10,864 bases of DNA from an uncultured Clostridia bacterium (GTDB lineage: Bacteria > Bacillota > Clostridia > Oscillospirales > Acutalibacteraceae): NCBI GenBank assembly GCA_937888485.1, contig CALAQQ010000278.1:1-10864 (forward strand), read 5' to 3'. How positions within the stretch are numbered: position 1 is the first letter of the stretch; each line of letters begins with the position of its first letter. The notes beneath the pieces are model-generated. The model was not told the DNA's origin, made no database searches, and saw only the letters and a program-made list of their open reading frames with translations. A program made the translations under genes and the position numbers. This document shows, in pieces, positions 1 through 6,237 of this stretch.

Positions 1-103
1 TATCATTATAATCTATTAATATTCCTCTTGGAGAATAGAATAAATATTTATTTATTATGTTAGGTATATATTCTTTAGATAAGTTATCATAATTTTTAAA
101 CAT
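1..103 (-). CDS. 5' fragment of an unrecognised gene, running off the left edge
   Basis: An ATG at 103 (minus strand) opens a reading frame that stays open for all 34 codons available, beginning MFKNYDNLSKEYIP. It is preceded by an excellent ribosome binding site (TAGGAGGA at 120-113, about 10 bases before the ATG) that overlaps the TAG stop of the upstream ORF at 118-120, so the two are probably translated as a pair. The fragment is rich in Asn, Tyr, Ile and Lys and coded with AT-rich codons, like the ORF before it. I do not recognise the family. Small acidic or aromatic N-termini of this kind occur in phage structural proteins of Clostridia, but that is only an impression. The 3' end lies outside the window. 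Confidence 0.6.
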   Translation of the reverse strand, partial: MFKNYDNLSKEYIPNIINKYLFYSPRGILIDYND

Positions 104-117
104 AAGTGAAATTCCTC

Positions 118-807
118 CTAACAAAATTTAACTTCTTTTATGTCTACATTTATTATAAATCTACCACTCTGGGCAATTGTAGTCATTCCCCAATATCCGG
201 TTTCCACAAGTTTACTAGTCTCTTTATCTATAGATACTTTATTGAAAAATTTACTGCTTCTTATGGGTATTCTGAACGTGATATTTTTTCTTACACCAGG
301 AGACTTACCTATTAGAGAGTTACCTAAAGGTATTTTTTGAGCTATACTTATGCCTTGTGGATAACCTACCTTTTCTGAATTCTCATCTATTACACCACTT
401 TGTGGGAAGGGTAAAGATGAATCAGAGCACGAACTTATAGAACCTGTATAATAAGTATACAAACAAGCATCTTCATTATTTGCAACAGTTACATCTGTAG
501 CATTTACTGTACTATTTATTTCTGCTATTTCTATATCTGCTTTGACAATTACTTTATTTAGTTTTTGAGGTGTTGGGATACCCATGTGTACAGTTCTTGC
601 ATTAATTCCAGAAGAAGGTAATGTATAACTATCAGCATCTTCTTCTTTTTCCCAACCAACTCTAACTGTTTTCTTACTCGGGTCCATTGAAATTGAGCCA
701 CTTGCACTTATGGGTAAATATATAAATCCTTGAAATGTAAAGCTACTACTGTACCAACCTGAATTTCTTTTTCGCTCATAAGTATAAGTCTGAATGACAT
801 TTTGCAC
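118..807 (-). CDS. Hypothetical protein, 229 codons, AT-rich, possibly phage- or element-derived
   Basis: This long open frame ends in TAG at 118-120, overlapping the ribosome binding site of the next gene. I recognise no family. The protein has no signal peptide or membrane segment. It is rich in Ser, Thr, Ile, Val and Asn with alternating polar and hydrophobic stretches, suggesting a mostly beta-structured protein such as a virion or surface component. The first usable start is a GTG at 807, but no Shine-Dalgarno sequence is correctly spaced before it (GAG abuts the GTG). The next in-frame Met is about residue 41. An ATG at 800 with GAGGTG upstream lies in another frame and closes after 30 codons. 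The true N-terminus may therefore be missing, cut off at a junction around 808-834. Sampled lines here are near one third G+C, lower than the tetR side. Confidence 0.5.
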   Translation of the reverse strand: MQNVIQTYTYERKRNSGWYSSSFTFQGFIYLPISASGSISMDPSKKTVRVGWEKEEDADSYTLPSSGINARTVHMGIPTPQKLNKVIVKADIEIAEINSTVNATDVTVANNEDACLYTYYTGSISSCSDSSLPFPQSGVIDENSEKVGYPQGISIAQKIPLGNSLIGKSPGVRKNITFRIPIRSSKFFNKVSIDKETSKLVETGYWGMTTIAQSGRFIINVDIKEVKFC

Positions 808-834
808 CTCATAAAATCTGTTTGTTAATGCGAA

Positions 835-1380
835 TTATTTCGTCACAAACGACGAGCCGTTTTTGGAAATATTCCAGATGAATTCCGCTATTTCTTCGGG
901 CGATTCCCGCATACCGTTTCTGACCCAGCATTCAAGTGCGGCGGCGCTGCCCATAATCGTATAAGCCGAAACCATCTGTTTGTAGTTATCCGAGAGATTG
1001 TTGCTCTCGGATTTCATTTTGTTCATATTGAATCTGTTTGTCATAATAAATACACGGTTCATTATTTTTGAACTCAGGTGTTTTGAAAAAATGATGTTTG
1101 AAAGGGTCTGATTTGCTTTGAGCATACGACATACTATTGTTATCGCTTCAACGGTTGTGTTGCTTTCGTTGAGAGATTCGTCAACGGAGTTTATAAGGCT
1201 GTTTTCAATGCTTTCATAAAGCTCCGAAACGCTTGAATAATGAGAATAAAACGTGTTTCTGTTGACCGTTGCTTTTCTGCAAAGCTCCGTCGGAGTTATC
1301 TTTTCAACTGGTTTATCCTTCATCAGTTCAAAAAGCGCATTTTCAAGCATCTTCTTTGTTCTTTTTATTCTTATGTCCAT
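835..1380 (-). CDS. TetR/AcrR-family transcriptional regulator
   Basis: This 181-residue protein is the normal size for a TetR-type dimeric repressor. Residues about 7-55 form the DNA-binding domain. The helix-turn-helix is visible as ITPTELCRKATVNRNTFYSH (about 28-47), with the family's hallmark TFYxHY after the recognition helix. The C-terminal two thirds are helical and fit the ligand-binding/dimerisation region, ending in the WVRNGMRESPEEIAEFIW pattern common in Clostridial members. The ATG at 1380 has AGGAAG about 10 bases upstream. It is divergent from the symporter-sulfatase operon, and the intergenic region carries a perfect inverted repeat, so it most likely controls that operon and itself. 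The inducer cannot be read from the sequence. No terminator is visible after its stop; only 27 bases separate it from the AT-rich ORF. Confidence 0.9.
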   Translation of the reverse strand: MDIRIKRTKKMLENALFELMKDKPVEKITPTELCRKATVNRNTFYSHYSSVSELYESIENSLINSVDESLNESNTTVEAITIVCRMLKANQTLSNIIFSKHLSSKIMNRVFIMTNRFNMNKMKSESNNLSDNYKQMVSAYTIMGSAAALECWVRNGMRESPEEIAEFIWNISKNGSSFVTK

Positions 1381-1391
1381 TTAACGAACAC
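1381..1391 (+). promoter_or_regulatory. Degenerate operator half-site near the tetR start
   Basis: TTAACGAACAC matches 9 of 11 bases of the perfect half-site TTATCGAACAG found at 1426-1436. It lies between the tetR ribosome binding site and its ATG, so a bound regulator here could block tetR translation or elongation. A lone degenerate copy would mean little. Its centre is 23 bases from the first arm of the perfect repeat, which is why it is listed. Confidence 0.35.
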
Positions 1392-1403
1392 TTCCTTTGG
1401 TAT

Positions 1404-1436
1404 CTGTTCGATAACAAGCAGTTACTTATCGAACAG
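1404..1436. promoter_or_regulatory. Probable TetR operator: perfect 11-bp inverted repeat
   Basis: CTGTTCGATAA (1404-1414) and TTATCGAACAG (1426-1436) are exact reverse complements separated by 11 bases, putting the arm centres 22 bases apart, about two helical turns. The repeat lies between the divergent tetR and symporter genes. It sits immediately upstream of the symporter promoter's -35 box and downstream of the tetR promoter, inside the tetR leader. That position suits direct autorepression of tetR. For the symporter promoter the repeat is upstream of the RNA polymerase footprint core, so control there may involve the further half-site at 1471-1481 or a different mechanism. The geometry is seen directly; binding by this TetR protein is inferred. 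Confidence 0.75.
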
Positions 1437-1440
1437 TCTG

Positions 1441-1469
1441 TTGATTATCTTTATATTCAGTAGTATAAT
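1441..1469 (+). promoter_or_regulatory. Promoter of the symporter-sulfatase operon
   Basis: A TTGATT -35 box (1441-1446) and a perfect TATAAT -10 box (1464-1469) are separated by exactly 17 bases. Transcription would start near 1476, giving a leader of roughly 30 bases before the TTG start at 1505. The -35 box begins 4 bases after the operator. The -10 box overlaps that of the opposing tetR promoter. Confidence 0.7.
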
Positions 1470-1490
1470 TTAATCGAATAAATTTGTCAA
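1462..1490 (-). promoter_or_regulatory. Promoter of tetR, sharing its -10 region with the opposing promoter
   Basis: On the minus strand a perfect TTGACA -35 box (1490-1485) is followed after exactly 17 bases by a TATACT -10 box (1467-1462). Transcription would start near 1455, leaving a leader of about 75 bases that contains the whole inverted-repeat operator. Because this -10 box overlaps the plus-strand one by four bases (1464-1467), RNA polymerase should not be able to occupy both promoters at once. Confidence 0.7.
1471..1481 (+). promoter_or_regulatory. Degenerate operator half-site at the symporter transcription start
   Basis: TAATCGAATAA matches 8 of 11 bases of TTATCGAACAG. It covers the predicted transcription start of the symporter promoter and the spacer of the tetR promoter, an effective place for repression of both. 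Its centre is 45 bases from the nearest perfect arm, about twice the 22-23 base step seen among the other three copies. The similarity is modest and could be chance in an AT-rich stretch. Confidence 0.3.
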
Positions 1491-1491
1491 C

Positions 1492-1496
1492 GGAGG
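1492..1496 (+). promoter_or_regulatory. Ribosome binding site that decides the symporter start
   Basis: GGAGG lies 8 bases before an in-frame TTG at 1505. The upstream in-frame TTG at 1484 has this GGAGG inside its own coding sequence and no Shine-Dalgarno before it, so the 1505 start is preferred. The earlier TTG also falls in the -35 region of the tetR promoter and only 8 bases from the predicted transcription start. Confidence 0.75.
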
Positions 1497-1504
1497 CGAA
1501 AGGT

Positions 1505-3232
1505 TTGAAAGTTTTATCCTCAAAATTATTTGATTCCTGTATTCAGAGCTATAACACAACCGGAAAGGAAAAATTTCTCGGCTACCTTATCGGACCTGCA
1601 GGAGCGTTGCTTGTCAATGCACTTCTTGCGCAGGGATTTCTCAACGTTTTTTATACCGATGAGCTCGGTATGAGCGGAGTATGGGGTGGAATGTTCCTTG
1701 TAATTTTTCCCATACTTTCAAAAATTCTTGATGCGATAACTAATCTTATTATGGGTGCAATTATCGACAAAACGAAAACTGCTCAAGGTAAAGCAAGACC
1801 GTGGCTTCTGCTTTCCGTTCCGCTTGTTGTTATCTGCGGAATACTGCTTTACTTTGTGCCGACACACGCATCAACTACGGTAAAGGCTGTCTACATAATT
1901 TTCACATACAATCTGTACTATTGTTTTGCGTTCACGATGTATAACATCACGCATATGATGATGGTGCCTTTGTCAACAAGAAACGATATGCAGAGAAGCC
2001 AGCTTGCAGTTTTCAATAACGTTGCGAATATTGCAATAACGGGCATTCTTGTTGCTCTTCTTTTTCCAATGCTTGTTCTGCCTAAAATCAAGGGCGATAT
2101 TGATGCATGGGTAACGTTTATGACAGTTGCGGCAATCGTTATGCTGCCCGTTATGCTTCTTGAATATTATTTCACAAAAGAACGAGTAACCCTTGAAAAT
2201 CCCGAAAAAGCCGAAGCGGATAACATAGCCTTCAAAGAAAAAATCAAGGCTTGTATGTCAAACAAAAACTGGTGGATTCTCGTTGCATTCTGGCTTTTCT
2301 ATTGGGTGGGTCAGCTTACCCGTTCAAATGCAATGACCTACTATGCAAACTGGGTGCTCGGCAGCACATATGCTGACGGTATAACACAAACTCTTCTCAA
2401 TGTTATCGGCGGTCTGCCAATGGGTATCGGCATATTCCTCGTCTGGCCTCTTTCAAAGAAATTCGGCAAAAAAACCGTTACTGCAACGGGATTCATTCTT
2501 TGCGTAATCGGCGATATCATCACTTTTATCGCCCCCGATAATCTTGTTACCGTGCTTATCGGTCAGTTCATTATGAATATGGGCATCGTGCCTGCCGCTT
2601 ATGTTTTCCCTGCACTTATGGCAGGTGTGTTTGATGAGATTGAATATAAACACGGTTTCCGTTGTGACGGTGTTGCAACAAGCGTTATCAACTCTATGAA
2701 CACTATTGCCGTCGGCTTGAGCATAGGTGTTTTCAATCTCCTTATCAGAGGATATATTCAGCCTGAATTTGATGCCGCAGGCAACTGTATAACAACTCAG
2801 CCTGATAATGTTATATCAGCAATTGTCTGGGCGTTTGTCGGTATGAATATATTCATTCACGCAGGTCTTGCAATTCTTCTGCATTTCCTTGACGTTGAAC
2901 TGAAATTACCTTCAATTCAGAAGATAATCCGTCAGCGCCAGATTGACAAATGCAATGCAAACGGTGAGGAATGGGTTGAGCCTGCCGAAAAAGCAAGAAT
3001 CATTCAGGAAGAGCTTGACGCCAAGGCGATTGAATCCTTCAAAGCCGAACTCAAAGAAAAGTGTGCAAAGAACAGTAAACTTAACTATGAGGCTGAATTT
3101 AAGAAATATATGAAAAAGTTCAATGAGCAGAAAGAAAAGGCAAGAACAAAGGCTGAAAAAGAACTGCGTGACGAGACTGAATACACACGCAAAATGGAAG
3201 AACAGGCAAATAAAAAGGGAGTGAAGATATGA
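1505..3232 (+). CDS. GPH-family (glycoside-pentoside-hexuronide) sugar:cation symporter with charged C-terminal extension
   Basis: This 575-residue membrane protein (counted from TTG 1505) belongs to the MFS-related GPH family, to which MelB, GusB and LacS belong. About twelve hydrophobic segments span residues 25-465. Family signatures include KILDAITNLIMGAIIDKT (about 73-90), with the conserved acidic residues Asp76 and Asp88 in the position of MelB's cation-site region, and GKARPWLL (95-102). It should import a small glycoside with H+ or Na+. Residues about 465-575 form a long Lys/Glu-rich, probably helical cytoplasmic tail, making the protein about 100 residues longer than MelB. The tail shows no sign of the IIA domain that ends LacS. 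The stop overlaps the sulfatase start (ATGA), so the two are translationally coupled, implying that the cargo is sulfated. Exact substrate unknown. Confidence 0.9.
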   Translation: MKVLSSKLFDSCIQSYNTTGKEKFLGYLIGPAGALLVNALLAQGFLNVFYTDELGMSGVWGGMFLVIFPILSKILDAITNLIMGAIIDKTKTAQGKARPWLLLSVPLVVICGILLYFVPTHASTTVKAVYIIFTYNLYYCFAFTMYNITHMMMVPLSTRNDMQRSQLAVFNNVANIAITGILVALLFPMLVLPKIKGDIDAWVTFMTVAAIVMLPVMLLEYYFTKERVTLENPEKAEADNIAFKEKIKACMSNKNWWILVAFWLFYWVGQLTRSNAMTYYANWVLGSTYADGITQTLLNVIGGLPMGIGIFLVWPLSKKFGKKTVTATGFILCVIGDIITFIAPDNLVTVLIGQFIMNMGIVPAAYVFPALMAGVFDEIEYKHGFRCDGVATSVINSMNTIAVGLSIGVFNLLIRGYIQPEFDAAGNCITTQPDNVISAIVWAFVGMNIFIHAGLAILLHFLDVELKLPSIQKIIRQRQIDKCNANGEEWVEPAEKARIIQEELDAKAIESFKAELKEKCAKNSKLNYEAEFKKYMKKFNEQKEKARTKAEKELRDETEYTRKMEEQANKKGVKI

Positions 3233-4848
3233 ACCGCAGACCCGATATTATAGTTATCAATCCCGACCAGATGAGGGCAGATTCTCTGCATCATCTCGGT
3301 AACCTTGCTTCATACACTCCGAATCTTGATTCTCTTGCCGATGAGGGAGTCAGCTTCAGCAACGCTTTCTGTCAGAATCCTGTCTGTGTGCCGTCAAGAT
3401 GCTCGTTTATGACTGGTACCTATCCGCACACAAATGGTCACAGAACGATGAGTTATTTGCTTCGTCAGGGCGAAGATAATCTCTACCGTATACTCAAAAA
3501 CAGCGGTTACTACGTCTGGACGAGTGGCAGAGGTGACTGTCTTGCCGGTCAGCAGACAAAGTGGCTAAGAGAATGCACAAGCGAAATCTATAACAAATGC
3601 GGCAAAAAGCCGAAGGATGAAGGCAGAGGCGAAAAGGGAGATAAAAGATACCTGAGTTTTTACAGAGGTGAAATAACCAACGTTGAAGCTGACGGTATGT
3701 GCCATGATAACGATTGGGTGTGGGCAAAAGGCTGTGAAGATTTAATCAGAAAAGCGAAACCGAATGAACCGATTTTTGCATTTCTAGGTCTTAACAATCC
3801 GCATCCGCCATATCATGCCGAAAAAAGATTTCTTGATTTGATTGACGAATCAAAAATTCCGCCCGCAAAAGCACCTTCAAAACCCGAAGATAAAAAGCCG
3901 TCAATGCAGTATGAACTCTGCGATGCACTCGGAATTGCCGATTGGGATGCCGAAAATATAACCGCACTGCGCAAAACATATCTCGCACAATGTGCAAGGA
4001 TTGACGAGCTGACGGGCAGAATTATTCAGGTACTCAAAGATACGGGCAGATATGACAATGCTGCAATATTCTTTTTCTCCGACCACGGCGATTTTACCGC
4101 TGATTACGGTATACCCGAAAAAGCTCAGAATTTGTTTGATGACTGCCTTGTGAATGTTCCTCTTATCGTAAAACTGCCTAAATATATGCAGACCGACAGC
4201 GGCATAAACGAAAATCCCGTTGAGCTTGTTGACTTCTTTGCAACTGTTCTTGATATAACGAAAACCGATGCATCATATACCCATTTCGGTCGTTCTCTTG
4301 TTGAAACAATTGCCGATAAAACAGTATCGGTGCGTGATTTTGTTTGCTCTGAGGGCGGCAGACTTCAGAATGAGAAACATTGCACCGAAGAGGTCGAAAA
4401 CTATTTCGGTGTTGTTGCCGATGAATATGCGCCCAGAATAGGCATTCAGCAGAAAAATGACGGTCAGCACACAAAGGCGGTTATGATCCGCACCAAGGAT
4501 TATAAATACGTTATGCGCCTTTACGAAACCGATGAATTCTATGATTTGTCAAAAGGCGAAGAAACAAACGAAATTGACAATCCCGAATACCAAACCGTTA
4601 TTGCCGATATGCGTTCAAAGCTTCTTGAATGGCTGTTTGAAACGGTAGACAGCGTGCCGAAAGATAAAGATGCCCGATTCCCCGATGACTTCTATCTTGG
4701 AACAGTCAATGCAATGGCAGGCTTCAAAGTATCACCGCTTATCAAAGGCGTTATGAAGCTGACTCGCAACGATTTTTCATCGCTGGTCAACAAAGCTATA
4801 AAGCTGCTGCGAATTGACACAAACGGATTTTATAACAAGAAAATGTAA
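3229..4848 (+). CDS. Cytoplasmic type I (formylglycine) sulfatase
   Basis: This 539-residue enzyme hydrolyses sulfate esters. The S1 signature CVPSRCSFMTG starts at Cys53, the residue converted to formylglycine; Arg57 belongs to the same motif. Other active-site elements are Asp13-Gln14 (NPDQ, Ca2+ ligand region), NNPHPP with His192, the second metal motif FFFSDHGDF with Asp285 and His286, and Lys298 before the FDDCLVNVPL stretch. There is no signal peptide, so it should act inside the cell on an imported substrate. Maturation needs an anaerobic sulfatase-maturating radical SAM enzyme, which is not encoded in this window. GGGAG precedes the ATG, which overlaps the symporter stop by four bases. 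Resemblance is to the arylsulfatase/choline-sulfatase-like cytoplasmic branch, but substrate cannot be assigned; a sulfated sugar is the simplest guess from the coupled symporter. Confidence 0.92.
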   Translation: MNRRPDIIVINPDQMRADSLHHLGNLASYTPNLDSLADEGVSFSNAFCQNPVCVPSRCSFMTGTYPHTNGHRTMSYLLRQGEDNLYRILKNSGYYVWTSGRGDCLAGQQTKWLRECTSEIYNKCGKKPKDEGRGEKGDKRYLSFYRGEITNVEADGMCHDNDWVWAKGCEDLIRKAKPNEPIFAFLGLNNPHPPYHAEKRFLDLIDESKIPPAKAPSKPEDKKPSMQYELCDALGIADWDAENITALRKTYLAQCARIDELTGRIIQVLKDTGRYDNAAIFFFSDHGDFTADYGIPEKAQNLFDDCLVNVPLIVKLPKYMQTDSGINENPVELVDFFATVLDITKTDASYTHFGRSLVETIADKTVSVRDFVCSEGGRLQNEKHCTEEVENYFGVVADEYAPRIGIQQKNDGQHTKAVMIRTKDYKYVMRLYETDEFYDLSKGEETNEIDNPEYQTVIADMRSKLLEWLFETVDSVPKDKDARFPDDFYLGTVNAMAGFKVSPLIKGVMKLTRNDFSSLVNKAIKLLRIDTNGFYNKKM

Positions 4849-4851
4849 CTG

Positions 4852-4895
4852 AAAAACCACTCCATTATGCCTGATGCACAGTGAAGTGGTTTTTT
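4852..4895 (+). terminator. Intrinsic terminator of the symporter-sulfatase operon
   Basis: AAAAACCACT (4852-4861) pairs perfectly with AGTGGTTTTT (4885-4894), and the second arm runs into a six-T tract (4890-4895). The loop is long (23 bases). It begins four bases after the sulfatase stop codon, as expected for the end of the operon. Confidence 0.85.
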
Positions 4896-4922
4896 CATTA
4901 TATGAATTTGGATTTTAATTCT

Positions 4923-4938
4923 ACAAATTGGAATTTGT
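4923..4938. promoter_or_regulatory. Short palindrome upstream of the NamZ-like gene
   Basis: ACAAATT and AATTTGT flank a central GG, a perfect 7-bp inverted repeat. It lies in the non-coding, AT-rich 165-base gap before the NamZ-like gene and overlaps a weak -35-like TTGTTA at 4935-4940. That box is followed after 18 bases by TATAAA (4959-4964), a possible promoter. It is unlike the TetR operator, so any regulator would be a different one. Short palindromes arise by chance in AT-rich DNA. Confidence 0.3.
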
Positions 4939-4989
4939 TAAATTTAATTTTTTCGATGTATAAAGAACTACTGTATACAATTATTCTAT

Positions 4990-5018
4990 TTACAAATGTG
5001 ATGCGATTGATGTAGAAT
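4990..5018 (+). promoter_or_regulatory. Candidate promoter of the NamZ-like gene
   Basis: TTACAA (4990-4995), 17 bases, then TAGAAT (5013-5018) would give a leader of about 35 bases. The -35 match is poor. The alternative pair TTGTTA/TATAAA at 4935-4964 has a better -10 box but an 18-base spacer and a leader near 90 bases. A promoter in this gap is likely because a terminator precedes it; which pair is used is not clear. Confidence 0.35.
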
Positions 5019-5060
5019 ATAAAAAAGACTTCTGTTTGATTAATTTAAGGAAGAAAGAAT

Positions 5061-6182
5061 ATGAAAAAGTCAAAACAAAAAATTCTGTGCGGTGCTGACG
5101 TTGTTGCAAAAAACGGATATGATTTTCAAGGAAACTGCGGACTTATTACCAACCCTACGGGCGTTCTGCGTGACCTTTCTTCAACTGTGGATATGCTTAA
5201 AGATAAGTGCAATCTCGTTGCCCTTTTCGGACCCGAACACGGGGTCAGAGGCGATATGCAGGCAGGAGAGGATATACTGTCATATACCGATAAGAAAACG
5301 GGACTGCCCGTTTACAGTTTGTTTGCTGACGACATATCGGAAAGCGAAAAAGTGCTCGCATCACTTGATACCGTAATTTTTGATATTCAGGACGTGGGCG
5401 CAAGGTTTTATACCTACGCCTACACCATGACGGACACAATGAAGATTTGCGCCGAAAACGGTGTTAAGTTTGTTGTTCTCGACCGTCCGAATCCCTTAGG
5501 CGGAATGAAAGCGGAGGGAACAATCCTTGACAGGAATTTTTCATCATTTGTCGGCAGATTTTCGACTCCGACACGGTGTGGACTTACAATAGGTGAATTT
5601 GCCCTTATGATGAATGAAACGGAAAATATAGGCTGTGATCTGACGGTCGTTCCTATGGAAGGCTGGAGAAGGGATATGTATTATGACGATACCGATCTTG
5701 TTTTTATTCAGCCGTCACCCAATATACCAACCGTTGATACGGCATTCGCATATATCGGCACCTGCATTTTTGAGGGAACAAACCTTTCTGAGGGCAGAGG
5801 TACAACCAAACCGTTTGAAATGATAGGTGCACCGTGGCTTGACAGTAAAGCTGTTATTGAAAGAATCGGTCAGCAAGACGGAGTTATTCTTCGTGAATGT
5901 TCATTTACACCGACGTTTTCAGACTATAAGGACAGCTTTTGTCACGGTATTCAGCTTCATATTACCGACAGAGATACATTTTCACCTTTTGCAGTAGGAA
6001 TCAGACTGCTTGACGCAATCAGAAAAACTCATTCGGAGTTTGAATTTGATGCGTTCATAACAAATCTTCTCGGAACGGATAAAATCTTAAAGTCTGATTT
6101 TGACCCCGAAATTTTCATTGCCGAGGAACAGAAAAAAGTTGATAAATGGCAAAGATTGTCAAAAAATTGGTATCTATATTGA
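5061..6182 (+). CDS. namZ: NamZ-like exo-beta-N-acetylmuramidase (DUF1343, GH171)
   Basis: The 373-residue protein carries the characteristic DUF1343 motifs in order: LITNPTG (28-34), FGPEHGVRG (56-64), FDIQDVGARFYTY (107-119), DRPNPLGG (141-148) and EGTNLSEGRGTTKPFE (238-253). Bacillus subtilis NamZ of this family removes terminal MurNAc from the non-reducing end of peptidoglycan fragments; Glu59 of the GPEHG motif is a candidate catalytic acid, by inference. Unlike the exported B. subtilis enzyme it has no signal peptide, so it should act on imported muropeptide-like saccharides or a related amino-sugar substrate. The ATG at 5061 follows AAGGA at 5047-5051, about 9 bases upstream. It has its own upstream gap and ends just before a bidirectional terminator. 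Family membership is firm; substrate identity in this organism is inferred. Confidence 0.88.
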   Translation: MKKSKQKILCGADVVAKNGYDFQGNCGLITNPTGVLRDLSSTVDMLKDKCNLVALFGPEHGVRGDMQAGEDILSYTDKKTGLPVYSLFADDISESEKVLASLDTVIFDIQDVGARFYTYAYTMTDTMKICAENGVKFVVLDRPNPLGGMKAEGTILDRNFSSFVGRFSTPTRCGLTIGEFALMMNETENIGCDLTVVPMEGWRRDMYYDDTDLVFIQPSPNIPTVDTAFAYIGTCIFEGTNLSEGRGTTKPFEMIGAPWLDSKAVIERIGQQDGVILRECSFTPTFSDYKDSFCHGIQLHITDRDTFSPFAVGIRLLDAIRKTHSEFEFDAFITNLLGTDKILKSDFDPEIFIAEEQKKVDKWQRLSKNWYLY

Positions 6183-6183
6183 T

Positions 6184-6237
6184 AAAAAAAATCCCTTATG
6201 AACCTTTCTGTGATTCATAAGGGATTCATTTATTTTT
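6184..6237. terminator. Bidirectional intrinsic terminator between the convergent units
   Basis: AATCCCTTATGAA (6190-6202) and TTCATAAGGGATT (6214-6226) form a perfect 13-bp stem with an 11-base loop. The eight-A run at 6184-6191 is a strong U-tract for the minus-strand ceramidase operon. On the plus strand the stem is followed by a weaker T-rich stretch (CATTTATTTTT). It starts soon after the NamZ-like stop (6180-6182) and ends just before the stop of the minus-strand gene at 6230-6232, serving both. Confidence 0.92.

Noticed and set aside
780..860. Prophage or integrative element attachment site at the composition boundary
   Set aside because: No tRNA gene, integrase, or repeated core sequence is visible within the window, so only a boundary is reported and no attachment site is called.
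1404..1436. Reading the inverted repeat as an intrinsic terminator or riboswitch stem
   Set aside because: The stem is A/T-rich, has no following T-tract, and its position between divergent promoters with further half-site copies fits a protein-binding operator better.
1484..1504. Upstream TTG start for the symporter, adding seven residues
   Set aside because: The GGAGG ribosome binding site lies inside these seven codons and is correctly spaced for TTG 1505. The earlier TTG has no ribosome binding site and sits within the tetR promoter.
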